From Clostridium drakei (GTDB taxonomy: Bacteria > Bacillota > Clostridia > Clostridiales > Clostridiaceae): a stretch of 64,000 nt of DNA. Both the position numbers and the translations under genes were made by a program. The stretch is taken from assembly GCF_000633595.2 (NCBI RefSeq), contig NZ_JIBU02000023.1, forward strand, positions 124,001 to 188,000. Direction: 5' to 3'. Below are positions 1 through 7,634 of this stretch, in pieces (the first letter of the stretch is position 1; the number at the start of each line of letters is the position of its first letter). The notes under the pieces were generated by a model. It was not told where the DNA came from and searched no databases. It saw only the letters and a list, made by a program, of their open reading frames with translations.

Positions 1-656
1 GCATTAGTAGATGATGTATTTTTATAATCACTGTATGTCCAATCAAAATGATTTACATCTCCAGCACCTTCTGTATAATCTGGATACTGTTCCTCTAATA
101 AAATTTCTCCATTCTTAGTGGCTCTTAAACTTGCTTTCATTGTTTCAAGTAAACTCTGTATAACATCTAAATACACTGTACCTTCTTCTATTTTCAATTT
201 ACTTATACTATAATCAGTTCCACCTTTTCTTATAAAAGTTAAATCCACTTTAGTAACTAAGCTTTGTATAACTCCTACTGCTGTAGTATTGGTAAATTCA
301 ATAACTTCATCAGTGGCATTTAAAAGCCTATAACTCATATCATGACAATTTAACTCCATAATTTTGCTTTCTTCATCGTAATTATAACTTTTTATTACTC
401 CTGTAAATTCTACTTGTTCATCTACATATACTTTTATTAATGCAAAATTATCAACTATTCCCTCATTGCCCCCTTGATATTCTGCAAGTGGTAATCCTTG
501 AAATTGTACTGATATATTAGCTTCCGAAGTTAAAGTACTTCTACTCTTATTTATTCTTACACTAGTTAAACTATTTTTTAATTTTACTGAATCTTCATCT
601 TTTGTGCTATGACTTGAATATCCAGACTTTTTAAAAATCTCCACTCTACAATTCAC
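1..656 (-). CDS. Phage tail baseplate hub-like protein (partial, 3' end outside the window)
   Basis: The reading frame is open from about position 656 to the left edge, so only about 218 N-terminal residues are visible. It starts with GTG at 656 (another in-frame GTG is at 665) and overlaps the end of the preceding tail gene by 11 bases, as in tightly packed tail operons. The visible part is beta-rich, with segments such as SEANISVQFQGLP and VYVDEQVEFTGVIKSY, which resemble the first domain of gpD/XkdQ-type or siphophage tail-hub proteins. The order after tape measure and distal tail protein fits a hub or tail-associated protein that would carry the receptor-binding parts. The assignment rests mainly on gene order; no catalytic domain is visible in this part. 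Confidence 0.6.
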   Translation of the reverse strand, partial: MNCRVEIFKKSGYSSHSTKDEDSVKLKNSLTSVRINKSRSTLTSEANISVQFQGLPLAEYQGGNEGIVDNFALIKVYVDEQVEFTGVIKSYNYDEESKIMELNCHDMSYRLLNATDEVIEFTNTTAVGVIQSLVTKVDLTFIRKGGTDYSISKLKIEEGTVYLDVIQSLLETMKASLRATKNGEILLEEQYPDYTEGAGDVNHFDWTYSDYKNTSSTN

Positions 657-1083
657 TAGTATCACTCACCCATCCGCTTACATCATGATTGCATAACATT
701 TCTGTTGATATATAATAGATATCTCCCTCAATTGTTGTATCCAAATCAAACTTATTTTGAAAATATCCTTTGTAAATCACACCAAATTCATTAATTAACA
801 AAAATCTTTCAGAGAATCTTTTTATAAACTCTAAATATTTATTTGAATTTTCCTGTGTCTCTCTATCTGTCTCGCCTTTGATTTGAAATGCTACAGTAAA
901 TTCTAAAATACAATCACTTTTAACATTATGCTGAAATTTACTATAACCAGCTATTGTTCTAACTGATTTTCTAAAATAAGCAGGACGAGGTGGTTTATAA
1001 TTAGTTATAACACCACCAGTATTAGCCCCATCACTATATTGTAGTTCCAAATTAAAAGTATCTAATCTTGTTGTATCAACCAA
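646..1083 (-). CDS. Distal tail (Dit)-like phage protein
   Basis: This is a 145-residue protein with a TTG start at 1083, supported by AGGAGG eight bases upstream. It lies 12 bases after the tape measure gene and overlaps the next tail gene by 11 bases. In siphophages the small protein after the tape measure is usually Dit, a hexameric ring that joins tail tube to hub. The length and predicted mixed alpha/beta composition fit the N-terminal part of Dit, and it lacks the carbohydrate-binding extension seen in larger Dit proteins. The name comes from position and size; I recognise no diagnostic motif. Confidence 0.55.
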   Translation of the reverse strand: MVDTTRLDTFNLELQYSDGANTGGVITNYKPPRPAYFRKSVRTIAGYSKFQHNVKSDCILEFTVAFQIKGETDRETQENSNKYLEFIKRFSERFLLINEFGVIYKGYFQNKFDLDTTIEGDIYYISTEMLCNHDVSGWVSDTSEL

Positions 1084-1095
1084 TTAAACCACCTC

Positions 1096-3747
1096 CTAAT
1101 CTCTTAAAACATCATTCATAAATAAATCTGTCATTGCATTTTTTAGTGCATTTTGTGTCATAGATTTAACTTCTCCTGCAAGTTTTGCAGTACCTTTTTC
1201 TCCTGTATCTGCTACTGTTACATATAAATTTATTTTAGGTTCAAAATTAAACAATTTAGAATTATTTTTTATGTCCTTTAATCCTTTACTTGAAACTTCT
1301 TCATAAGTTTTACTTAGCATAGCGTTATCAAGTTGTGTGAAATTTTTCTTAATAGATAAATTATTAGCACTATCCATTATTTTATTTATATGATTTTGTG
1401 ATGTATTAACTCCAAGTTCTAAAAAAGCATTTGAAGATACATTTGTTTCCAATGCTTTTTTAAATCCATTTTTTAAACTTTCTCCTATAGATCTAACTTT
1501 ATCTTCTGTTTTTTCTTCCATACTGCCTATTCCATTTATAAGTCCTTGACCTATGAATTTACCATATTCAGCAAATACTCTAGAAGGGGAATTTATCCCC
1601 ATTATATTCTTGAACATGTTTAATATTCTATTTCCAAATTTACTCATTTTTTCCAACGCGTTTGGAAATGCATTTTCAAGCCCTTTTATAAGTCCTGAAA
1701 CAATAGCACCACCAATACCAAAAAAGGCACCTGGCATTCCATCAAAACCATCTTTTAATCCTTTTCTAAATCCTTCCCAAAAAGCTCCTGCTTTTTTCTT
1801 AAATCCACTCCAATTTTTTAAAATAGTATAAACTATTAATCCTAACCCAGCTATTGCAGCTACTGTTATTAATACAGGCGGATTAATAATACCTGGTAAT
1901 AAAGTAAAAATACTAGCGAATTTCTTTAATAAAGTTCCTGATTTTGATAACTTTCCAGTTCCTGTTGATATTTTTGTAAAAGAACTCAAGATGGATTTTG
2001 TAGATTTTTCTAAACCTGAACTTGCTTTAGAAAATGTACTATTTAATTGCTTAACACTTTTTCCTGTTCTTGAAAGACTTTTCGTTGTTAGATTTCCTGC
2101 TTTATTTATCCCATTAAAATTTCTTGCTAATTTACCTGCTGCTATATTTGCTTCCATTAAAGACTTCGTTAGTCTTTTAGCTTCCATATTCACTTTTGAA
2201 AGAGCTGCCACTGTTTTTTTACTTACTGAATTAATGTTAAGAAAAGCTTTTATAACATTTTTTGCTTCCTTAGCAAGTTTTGAAAAAGCCTTATTAACAT
2301 TTTCTGCTGCTTTACTAACTTTCAAAAGTTGTACTGCTGATTTATCAGCTGCTTGCCCTATATTTTTAACTGAAGAACTTGTTTCATTTGGTGCTTTAGC
2401 ATTTTTTAAAGTTCCACTTTTTGTCTTACTTGGCGATTTACTCACTGATGGAATCTTTGTTAATTTGTTGAAAGCTTTTACTACTAAATTTGTTGAAGAT
2501 ATAATTTTACCTAATGCCACTATTACTGGACCAAATGCAGCCGCTGCCACTAATACATTAGCTATAACTGTCTGAACAGACTTAGGCAAACGCGTAAAAG
2601 CATTAGCCAATTCAGTTATAACTTTAGTAACTAATTTAATTGTTGGTACTAAAGCGTCTCCTAATTTAATGCCGACGCTATCAATTGAACTTTTCATAGA
2701 ATCAATTGATCCCTTAAGGTTACCCTTCATAGTGTTAGATATTTCTTTAGAAGCACCATCACAATTCTTAAGTTCCCTTGAAAAGTTCTTAAACTTATCA
2801 GGTCCTTGATCCACTATAGCTAACATTCCAGACATAGCATTTGAACCGAATAAAGTTTGATAGGCACTAGCCTTCTGTTGTGCTGTTAATCCTGAAGTTT
2901 TTTCTTTTAATTGTTGAAGCACATTACCTAATGGCAGCATTTTACCATTGGCATCAAAAAAATTTAATCCCAATTTTTTCATTAGCTGTGAAGCATCGTT
3001 CGTTGGATTTAACATATTAGTAAAAGCTTCTTTAAGAATACCTCCAGCTTCAGAACCCTTAATACCCGCTTTTGACAAAATCCCTATTGCTGCAGTAGTA
3101 TCTTCAAAAGAAATTCCTAAGGCATGAGCAGCTGGTGCTGCACTTTTCAAAGCTTCGCCAGTCTCTTTAATTCCTGATTTTGTATTCACAGATTCCTTAG
3201 CCAATACATCTGTAATATGATATGTTTTATCAGCTTCCATACCAAAATCTCTCATAGCACTACTAGCTACATCTGATGCTGTAGCTACATCAGTATTACC
3301 GGCAGCTGCAAGATTAAGAATATTAGGCATTGATTCTATAACTTGTTTAGTCGTAAAACCAGAAGAAGCTATATTATTCATACCCTCTGCAACATTTGAA
3401 GCACTAAAACCTGTTTCACTTCCTAATTGAATAGCTTTATCTTTTAAATTTTCAAATTCATTACTTGTAGGTTTTAAATTTTCCTTTACTTTAGACATCT
3501 TTTCTTCAAAATTCATACTAGTTTTTACTGCTGATGTGCCTACATTAACTAAAGGTGAAGTTACTCCATCAATTGAAGTTCTTCCTGTAATTTGCATAGC
3601 ATCTCCCAAACTTTTAATTCTTACTGCTAATGAATTTGTAGAATTAGTGAACTCTTTCATTTTTTCTCCAGCACTATTTAATCCCTCTGTAAATTTTGAA
3701 GTATCTAATTTCATAAAATTAACCACAGAACTTGCATCAATTGCCAA
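1096..3747 (-). CDS. Phage tail tape measure protein, TP901 family
   Basis: This 883-residue protein sets tail length and is packed inside the tail tube. The start is TTG at 3747, seven bases after GGAGG. Residues about 60-310 form the TP901-type tape-measure domain (phrases such as GSETGFSASNVAEG and LSKAGIKGSEAGGILKEAF). Hydrophobic segments lie near residues 385-415 and 610-645, and a long Lys/Ser/Asn-rich helical stretch lies between them. The motif INSPSRVFAEYGKFIGQG near the C terminus is typical of Firmicute tape measures. No lysozyme or peptidase domain is seen. The usual rule of about 1.5 Angstrom per residue would give a tail near 130 nm, which is inference. Confidence 0.9.
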   Translation of the reverse strand: MAIDASSVVNFMKLDTSKFTEGLNSAGEKMKEFTNSTNSLAVRIKSLGDAMQITGRTSIDGVTSPLVNVGTSAVKTSMNFEEKMSKVKENLKPTSNEFENLKDKAIQLGSETGFSASNVAEGMNNIASSGFTTKQVIESMPNILNLAAAGNTDVATASDVASSAMRDFGMEADKTYHITDVLAKESVNTKSGIKETGEALKSAAPAAHALGISFEDTTAAIGILSKAGIKGSEAGGILKEAFTNMLNPTNDASQLMKKLGLNFFDANGKMLPLGNVLQQLKEKTSGLTAQQKASAYQTLFGSNAMSGMLAIVDQGPDKFKNFSRELKNCDGASKEISNTMKGNLKGSIDSMKSSIDSVGIKLGDALVPTIKLVTKVITELANAFTRLPKSVQTVIANVLVAAAAFGPVIVALGKIISSTNLVVKAFNKLTKIPSVSKSPSKTKSGTLKNAKAPNETSSSVKNIGQAADKSAVQLLKVSKAAENVNKAFSKLAKEAKNVIKAFLNINSVSKKTVAALSKVNMEAKRLTKSLMEANIAAGKLARNFNGINKAGNLTTKSLSRTGKSVKQLNSTFSKASSGLEKSTKSILSSFTKISTGTGKLSKSGTLLKKFASIFTLLPGIINPPVLITVAAIAGLGLIVYTILKNWSGFKKKAGAFWEGFRKGLKDGFDGMPGAFFGIGGAIVSGLIKGLENAFPNALEKMSKFGNRILNMFKNIMGINSPSRVFAEYGKFIGQGLINGIGSMEEKTEDKVRSIGESLKNGFKKALETNVSSNAFLELGVNTSQNHINKIMDSANNLSIKKNFTQLDNAMLSKTYEEVSSKGLKDIKNNSKLFNFEPKINLYVTVADTGEKGTAKLAGEVKSMTQNALKNAMTDLFMNDVLRD

Positions 3748-3787
3748 ATTATCACCTCCCTTCTAATCATAAAAAATAACACTCTAG

Positions 3788-4042
3788 TTAGAGTGCTTTG
3801 TTATGTTTCATCATCCATTCTATTGTGTCATTATTAACTTTTTCATGTTTAGTAATATATTTTTTCTCATCAATCCAATTAGGAACTTTAGGATTTTCTT
3901 GAGATAATTCACATAAAATATACTCACATGCTTCATCTAAACAAAATGCATCATAATCATTAATTATGTTTAAAATTTTGCTTGGTCTTATCTTGTATCT
4001 TTTGGCCATCATTATCACTGAAAGTACTCTTTGTGATTGCAC
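3788..4042 (-). CDS. Tail assembly chaperone, T-domain frame (probably expressed by frameshift from the upstream frame)
   Basis: This frame encodes 84 residues from a GTG at 4042, but that start has no well-placed ribosome binding site. It overlaps the end of the preceding chaperone frame by 83 bases and lies in the +1 frame relative to it. The +1 frame is closed just upstream by a TAA at about 4054-4056, so any shift must occur between there and the zero-frame stop at 3960. The core AKRYKIRPSKILNIINDY followed by DEACEYILCEL resembles the T part of G/GT tail chaperones, which bind the tape measure during tail assembly. Independent initiation at GTG 4042 or at the ATG pair near 4010 remains possible. 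Confidence 0.65.
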   Translation of the reverse strand: MQSQRVLSVIMMAKRYKIRPSKILNIINDYDAFCLDEACEYILCELSQENPKVPNWIDEKKYITKHEKVNNDTIEWMMKHNKAL

Positions 4043-4412
4043 GAAAGGATTTTAAGCCTTCCACCCCCTGTTGACTATATGCCCATAATTCAAACCTTTG
4101 AGAGTCAGTTAATTCTAAACCTATTTCTTTAAGTTGCTCTATACTTGGCTCAACTAAAGTATTTTTACATATAATATCAATTATATTTCCATATTCTTTT
4201 AAATCTATTTGTTGAATATTTTCCTGATAAAATAATTTTCTAGCTACTCCTAACAATTGATTAGGCACTTGTCCACTATTGCATAACCCTAAAATTGAAA
4301 GTCTTTTTACTCTCACATAAAATGGGTTAGTTCCAGAAAAAGGACTTAATTCTATTATTTCTGTAGACATATTTTTTAGCTCTTCTAAACTTGTAATCTT
4401 TAATTCTTCCAT
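3960..4412 (-). CDS. Tail assembly chaperone, G frame
   Basis: This 150-residue protein is encoded between the tail tube gene and the tape measure, the standard place for the G chaperone of long-tailed phages. It starts with ATG at 4412 after AAAGGA. It is a largely helical protein with phrases such as LKNMSTEIIELSPF and LKEIGLELTDSQRFELWAYS. Its last 28 codons overlap the 84-residue T frame. In this class a minority of ribosomes change frame before the G stop and make a longer GT fusion. The function comes from position, size and overlap rather than from a catalytic motif. Confidence 0.7.
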   Translation of the reverse strand: MEELKITSLEELKNMSTEIIELSPFSGTNPFYVRVKRLSILGLCNSGQVPNQLLGVARKLFYQENIQQIDLKEYGNIIDIICKNTLVEPSIEQLKEIGLELTDSQRFELWAYSQQGVEGLKSFRAITKSTFSDNDGQKIQDKTKQNFKHN

Positions 4413-4449
4413 CTAAATATTTTCCTTTCTATTTCACATTCCATATATT

Positions 4450-5343
4450 CTAAATAGTTGTGAAATCAACTGATATTGGTGTAGTATCTGCTGTTGAACT
4501 TCCTGCACTTCTTATTGCTAAAGCTTGTGCTGTATATGTTACTCCTGCAGCTATTGATGTTGGAACAAATATAACTATTTTTTTAGCAGTATCTATAGTT
4601 ACATTTCCAGGAATTACTGTGCCATCTGACTTTTTTGTAACTTTAAAATTAGTTACAGTTGCATCTGCATCATTAATTGCATTTGTAAATGTCCATGTAA
4701 CTTTACAATCTGATCCTACAGTTACACCTGGTGTTGTATCGCTTGGTAATGTTGGTTCTGGTGGTGTTGGTACTTTAGGTGATGTAGGTGTTAATTCTTC
4801 ACCAGGAAGTGAACTTACATAACTAATATATACAGGCTTCTCTCCTCTTTTAGGTCTGCTATGACTTTCAAACTGTGGTACAAGAAATTTTCCATTTTGG
4901 AATTTAAAATCTACTGGCTTTCCTTTATTATGTTTGAAAGAAAATTTTACATATCTTAAAGTTGAACTATCATAATCTTTTTCTTCAGTGTATATATTCA
5001 ATGTATAGGGATGTTTGTTTACTACTTTACCAATTTCAGGCCCTTCATAACCTGTTTCTGTCATTATCCCTCCATCTACTATACTCATTAATTCAGTAGT
5101 AAATGTATTGTTCTTAAGCTTTGTATCATATCCTATACAAATATCCTCTGTTCTATTCATTGCAATAATCCTATTTTTTACTCTTAAAATTTCCTCCTTT
5201 CCAGCTGACAAATCTGCTTTAGTATCCGCATCTTCGGCCGTATCAAACCTATATGCCTTTCCTGTTACCTCATCAATAATTTCTGCTAATACAATGTTTG
5301 CTATAGGCATGCCTTCTAATTGAGTTGATATTTCTTCTGCCAT
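4450..5343 (-). CDS. Phage major tail (tube) protein with C-terminal Ig-like domain
   Basis: This is a 297-residue protein with an ATG at 5343 preceded by AAGGAGG. Residues 1 to about 180 have the beta-rich composition of a siphophage tail tube subunit. A proline-rich linker (SPKVPTPPEPTLP) near residues 188-200 leads to a domain of about 95 residues with alternating strands (VTWTFTNAINDADATVTNF, KIVIFVPTSIAAGVTYTA), which looks like a bacterial Ig-like domain (Big_5-like). Such domains decorate tail tubes and bind surfaces weakly. It is the first structural gene of the leftward tail operon, which is unusual because head genes normally precede it in a complete phage. Confidence 0.8.
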   Translation of the reverse strand: MAEEISTQLEGMPIANIVLAEIIDEVTGKAYRFDTAEDADTKADLSAGKEEILRVKNRIIAMNRTEDICIGYDTKLKNNTFTTELMSIVDGGIMTETGYEGPEIGKVVNKHPYTLNIYTEEKDYDSSTLRYVKFSFKHNKGKPVDFKFQNGKFLVPQFESHSRPKRGEKPVYISYVSSLPGEELTPTSPKVPTPPEPTLPSDTTPGVTVGSDCKVTWTFTNAINDADATVTNFKVTKKSDGTVIPGNVTIDTAKKIVIFVPTSIAAGVTYTAQALAIRSAGSSTADTTPISVDFTTI

Positions 5344-5902
5344 TTTAGTACCTCCTTAATTTTTGAAATCTTTCTTTTATAAATATTCACACATATGCTA
5401 GTAGCTTATTAACTACATTTAAATAGTATTTACTGTGAATTTATAAATTGTTGTAAAATCATTACTTACTCACCTCCTTATAAAAATTTAATTATATTTA
5501 ATGCTATTTTAGCTATGTGTGCGCTATTAAAATATTTTTATTATTATATGTCTTGTACTTTTCTATTTTCATACCTCTCACATATCTTAAACTTAAGTAA
5601 GCACTAGTTCTATTAACTAATGCTTACTTAAAACAATATATATTTATTATATTTTTTAATTTCATCCTCAGATCTGTTTTCTTAAGACAATCATTGTAAT
5701 ATGTATTAATCGATATATTATTTTTCAAAGTTTGTTAATTAATTAGTACATATTTTAAACCATTCTATAAATCATCTAAAAAATCAATTGTTTTACTTTC
5801 CCTGTAAATATCTTTTCTTTTACTATTTATAGTTTACTCCAACTAATCGAAATCTTTCTATATATTTTTACAGAACTTTTACAGAATTTTTTAATAAACT
5901 TT
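5344..5902 (-). promoter_or_regulatory. 559-base control region upstream of the tail operon
   Basis: No substantial gene lies here. Reading leftward from the ArpU-like gene there is a long inverted repeat (5593-5631), then a TATAAT at 5548-5543 without a good -35 hexamer, then a strong AAGGAGG at about 5480 followed ten bases later by an ATG (5462) that opens only a 10-codon peptide (MILQQFINSQ, stop at 5430), and finally the tail tube ribosome binding site. The layout suggests an activator-dependent late promoter: a dyad upstream, a -10 box without a -35, and a leader of about 190 bases. The promoter call is inference. Confidence 0.4.
5593..5631. repeat. 17-bp-arm inverted repeat between the activator gene and the tail operon
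   Basis: The arms TTAAGTAAGCACTAGTT and AACTAATGCTTACTTAA are complementary at 16 of 17 positions and separated by the five bases CTATT. It lies about 45 bases upstream of the TATAAT that faces the tail genes and about 270 bases beyond the activator gene's stop. There is no clear T-run on either side, so a binding site for the activator is at least as likely as a terminator. Confidence 0.6.
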
Positions 5903-6367
5903 TCAAAACTTCTTATATGGGAAAATAATTAGTACCATTTTTTTTATGGCAGCATTCTTTAAAGCCCTACATGTTACATCACAAAATCCCATTATTTCAG
6001 CGATTTTCAGCCAACCAAGCTTTCTATTGTTTCCAAAATACTTTAGCTCTATTACTCTTTTTTCATCATTACTTAAGCTTTCTAATGCATTGTCTACTTT
6101 TTCAACTTGAATCTCCTTACTTCGTTTTAGTTTCGTTAAAAATTTCAATTCTTTGTTTCTATGTTCTACTTCATTTTCTACCGAACTATTAAATGCATTA
6201 GTTTCCCCAGTCTTTTCTGAATATATTATAGACCCACACCCTCTATAATCATTTTCCAATTCTTCTATATCCAATTGAAGATTTTTCACTTCGTTTTTTA
6301 ATGCAATATAATTCCATAACATTCCTTCTATTTTTGAATATAAATTCTTTATTTCTTCGCTTATCAT
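5903..6367 (-). CDS. ArpU/sigma-like phage late transcription regulator
   Basis: This is a 154-residue protein starting at ATG 6367 after AAGGAGG. The N-terminal half is a long charged helix (EEIKNLYSKIEGMLWNYIAL, LQLDIEELENDY). The C-terminal part has a sigma-region-4-like helix-turn-helix: ALESLSNDEKRVIELKYFG, then LGWLKIAEIMGF, then CRALKNAAIKKM. ArpU-type and sigma-like proteins of this size switch on late genes in Gram-positive phages and phage-tail bacteriocins. Its position immediately upstream of the tail operon suggests it activates it. A second open frame over its start (6249-6431) is a shadow. Confidence 0.7.
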   Translation of the reverse strand: MISEEIKNLYSKIEGMLWNYIALKNEVKNLQLDIEELENDYRGCGSIIYSEKTGETNAFNSSVENEVEHRNKELKFLTKLKRSKEIQVEKVDNALESLSNDEKRVIELKYFGNNRKLGWLKIAEIMGFCDVTCRALKNAAIKKMVLIIFPYKKF

Positions 6368-6476
6368 AATCGTCCTCCTTTTTGTATAATGAATATAAAG
6401 TTTCTATTTTATAAATAATATTACATTTCATATCTTTATCAATGTGATTTATTAAATAATTCTAATCTTAAATTTG

Positions 6477-6677
6477 TTATATTTTCTGTGCCTTTTCCTT
6501 AATTTTTTCGTCATACTCTATTCTTATTCTCAATTGTTCATTATACCTTTCTAATATTCTATCTAATGCCTTCTCCGCTTTTTTAAAACTTATCTCTGCA
6601 ATTATTGCTATAGCTTTTATTGTTGCAATCCTTTGTTTTTCTCTTTTTTCTATATAATTAATTGTTTCTTTACTCAT
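6477..6677 (-). CDS. Small helical phage protein of unknown function
   Basis: This is a 66-residue, Lys/Glu/Ile-rich protein. The ATG at 6677 is preferred over the one at 6683 because GAGG lies seven bases before it, while the earlier ATG is only one base away. The sequence is nearly all predicted helix (KRQ-type charged stretches, then AIIAEISFKKAEKALDRIL). It sits between the Cro-like and ArpU-like genes and is probably cotranscribed with them. I recognise no family; a small regulator or DNA-binding accessory protein is possible. Confidence 0.5.
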   Translation of the reverse strand: MSKETINYIEKREKQRIATIKAIAIIAEISFKKAEKALDRILERYNEQLRIRIEYDEKIKEKAQKI

Positions 6678-6683
6678 ATTCAT

Positions 6684-6898
6684 TCCTCACATTAATATAA
6701 TTTTTAAACTATAATACAAAAATACTTAATTCTATTAAATATAATGGTATTTACTCAACCTTTTTATTTCCTATCTTTTAAAAAAATTTTCATTTAACTT
6801 TAGCCAATAATATTGGTTTATCATATTACCATTTCCTTAATTAAACATAAATTCCCATTTAACTTTTCTTAATTAATTATTTGTTGCTTTTTACGTAA
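6684..6898. other. Gene-free 215-base stretch in the phage control region
   Basis: No convincing gene is seen on either strand. The stretch is very AT-rich, contains the short palindrome CCAATAATATTGG near 6805-6817 and two copies of CATTTAACTTT. At its right end, at about 6889-6897, TTTTACGTAAC matches one arm of the operators found in the divergent promoter region. Confidence 0.3.
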
Positions 6899-7102
6899 CT
6901 AATGATTAAAAAAAATCCTCATTAGATCAGAAATTTTTAAAATTGTTACTATCTTCTGAATCTCAGCTTGTGTAAACTTCTCTGGTGATTTATTCAATCT
7001 AGTTGATAGTGTTTTTGTAGATATCCCCATTTCATTTGCTAATTTACCTATAGTATAATTATTTAATACCATTTGGGCCTTTAGCAATTTTACATTAACC
7101 AT
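6899..7102 (-). CDS. Cro-like XRE-family DNA-binding protein
   Basis: This is a 67-residue protein. The ATG at 7102 is preferred because GGAGGTG lies just before it; the frame is open to a TTG at 7117. The helix-turn-helix is visible in NNYTIGKLANEMGISTKTLSTRLNK split around residues 15-40. Small XRE proteins of this type act like Cro, opposing the lysogenic repressor. It is divergent from the CI-like gene, and the shared region holds repeated operators. It is the first gene of the leftward transcript that continues toward the ArpU-like gene. Confidence 0.75.
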   Translation of the reverse strand: MVNVKLLKAQMVLNNYTIGKLANEMGISTKTLSTRLNKSPEKFTQAEIQKIVTILKISDLMRIFFNH

Positions 7103-7123
7103 GCTTATCACCTCCAATCTTTA

Positions 7124-7140
7124 GTAACGTTTTCCGTAAC
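7124..7140. promoter_or_regulatory. Candidate CI/Cro operator 1
   Basis: GTAACGTTTTCCGTAAC is an imperfect dyad located just downstream of the -10 box of the leftward promoter, so bound repressor would block that promoter. It shares the TACG/CGTAAC half-site with the operator at 7173-7187. Confidence 0.6.
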
Positions 7141-7143
7141 TAA

Positions 7144-7172
7144 ATACTATCATGTAGTATATTTCATGTCAA
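7144..7172 (-). promoter_or_regulatory. Leftward promoter for the Cro-like/activator operon
   Basis: On the minus strand TTGACA (7172-7167) and TAGTAT (7149-7144) are separated by exactly 17 bases, a near-consensus sigma-A promoter. It drives the Cro-like gene and probably the small and ArpU-like genes. Operators flank it on both sides. Confidence 0.75.
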
Positions 7173-7187
7173 TACGTTTTACGTAAC
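7173..7187. promoter_or_regulatory. Candidate CI/Cro operator 2
   Basis: TACGTTTTACGTAAC lies directly against the -35 box of the leftward promoter and between the two divergent promoters. It shares its sequence with operator 1 (7124-7140) and, in part, with operator 3 (7201-7220). Confidence 0.6.
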
Positions 7188-7200
7188 TTTTTTTCTATCA

Positions 7201-7220
7201 AACGCGTTTTTTGTTGCGTA
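7201..7220. promoter_or_regulatory. Candidate CI/Cro operator 3
   Basis: AACGCGTTTTTTGTTGCGTA is a looser dyad of the same style. It overlaps the presumed -35 region of the rightward repressor promoter, so it could serve autoregulation of the repressor. Confidence 0.45.
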
Positions 7221-7241
7221 TCAAGTAATTTATGATATAAT
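7214..7241 (+). promoter_or_regulatory. Rightward promoter for the CI-like repressor
   Basis: TATAAT at 7236-7241 is a perfect -10. TTGCGT at 7214-7219 is a possible -35 with a 16-base spacer. The predicted start site is about 30 bases before the repressor ATG. Confidence 0.5.
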
Positions 7242-7279
7242 ATAAATAAATTGATTAATTTTTATTAGGGGTATATAAA

Positions 7280-7606
7280 ATGAATATGAATGAAAAAATT
7301 AGAACTAGGCGTGAAGAATTAGGTTTTACTCTTCAACAAATTGGTGATTACTTAGGCGTTTCTAAAGCTACTATACAAAGATATGAGAGTGGAGAAATAA
7401 AAAACCTTAAATTAGAATCAATAGAAAAATTAGCTAATATATTAAAGGTTTCACCTTCATATCTTATGGGATGGGAAGAAAATACAAAAGAACAGTCTAA
7501 TCAAATCGATACTATAGCTGCACATTTAGAAGGTAAAAATATAACACCTCAAAAAATGAAGTTATTAGAAAAATATATAGATGCTTTATTTGATGACGAA
7601 GAATAA
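7280..7606 (+). CDS. CI-like phage repressor, XRE family
   Basis: This is a 108-residue protein with an N-terminal XRE helix-turn-helix (RTRREELGFTLQQIGDYLGV, then SKATIQRYESGEIKNLKLE) in residues 5-65, ending at the typical LKVSPSYLMGW. The short C-terminal tail has no LexA-type peptidase domain, so it cannot cleave itself. This matches repressors that are instead inactivated by an ImmA-like protease, and one is encoded 28 bases downstream. It starts at ATG 7280 after AGGGG. It is expected to hold the divergent leftward operon silent. Confidence 0.85.
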   Translation: MNMNEKIRTRREELGFTLQQIGDYLGVSKATIQRYESGEIKNLKLESIEKLANILKVSPSYLMGWEENTKEQSNQIDTIAAHLEGKNITPQKMKLLEKYIDALFDDEE

Positions 7607-7634
7607 TTTTATGACATAAAGGTGGGGGAATTAT

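Noticed and set aside
1553-2575. Open frames on the plus strand inside the tape measure gene (92 and 194 codons)
   Set aside because: They lie antisense to a clear tape-measure protein and have hydrophobic, low-complexity products of the kind produced by reading AT-rich coding DNA backwards; they have no ribosome binding sites.
6249-6431. 60-codon leftward frame overlapping the ArpU-like gene
   Set aside because: It overlaps the start of a well-supported gene in another frame and has no ribosome binding site of its own.
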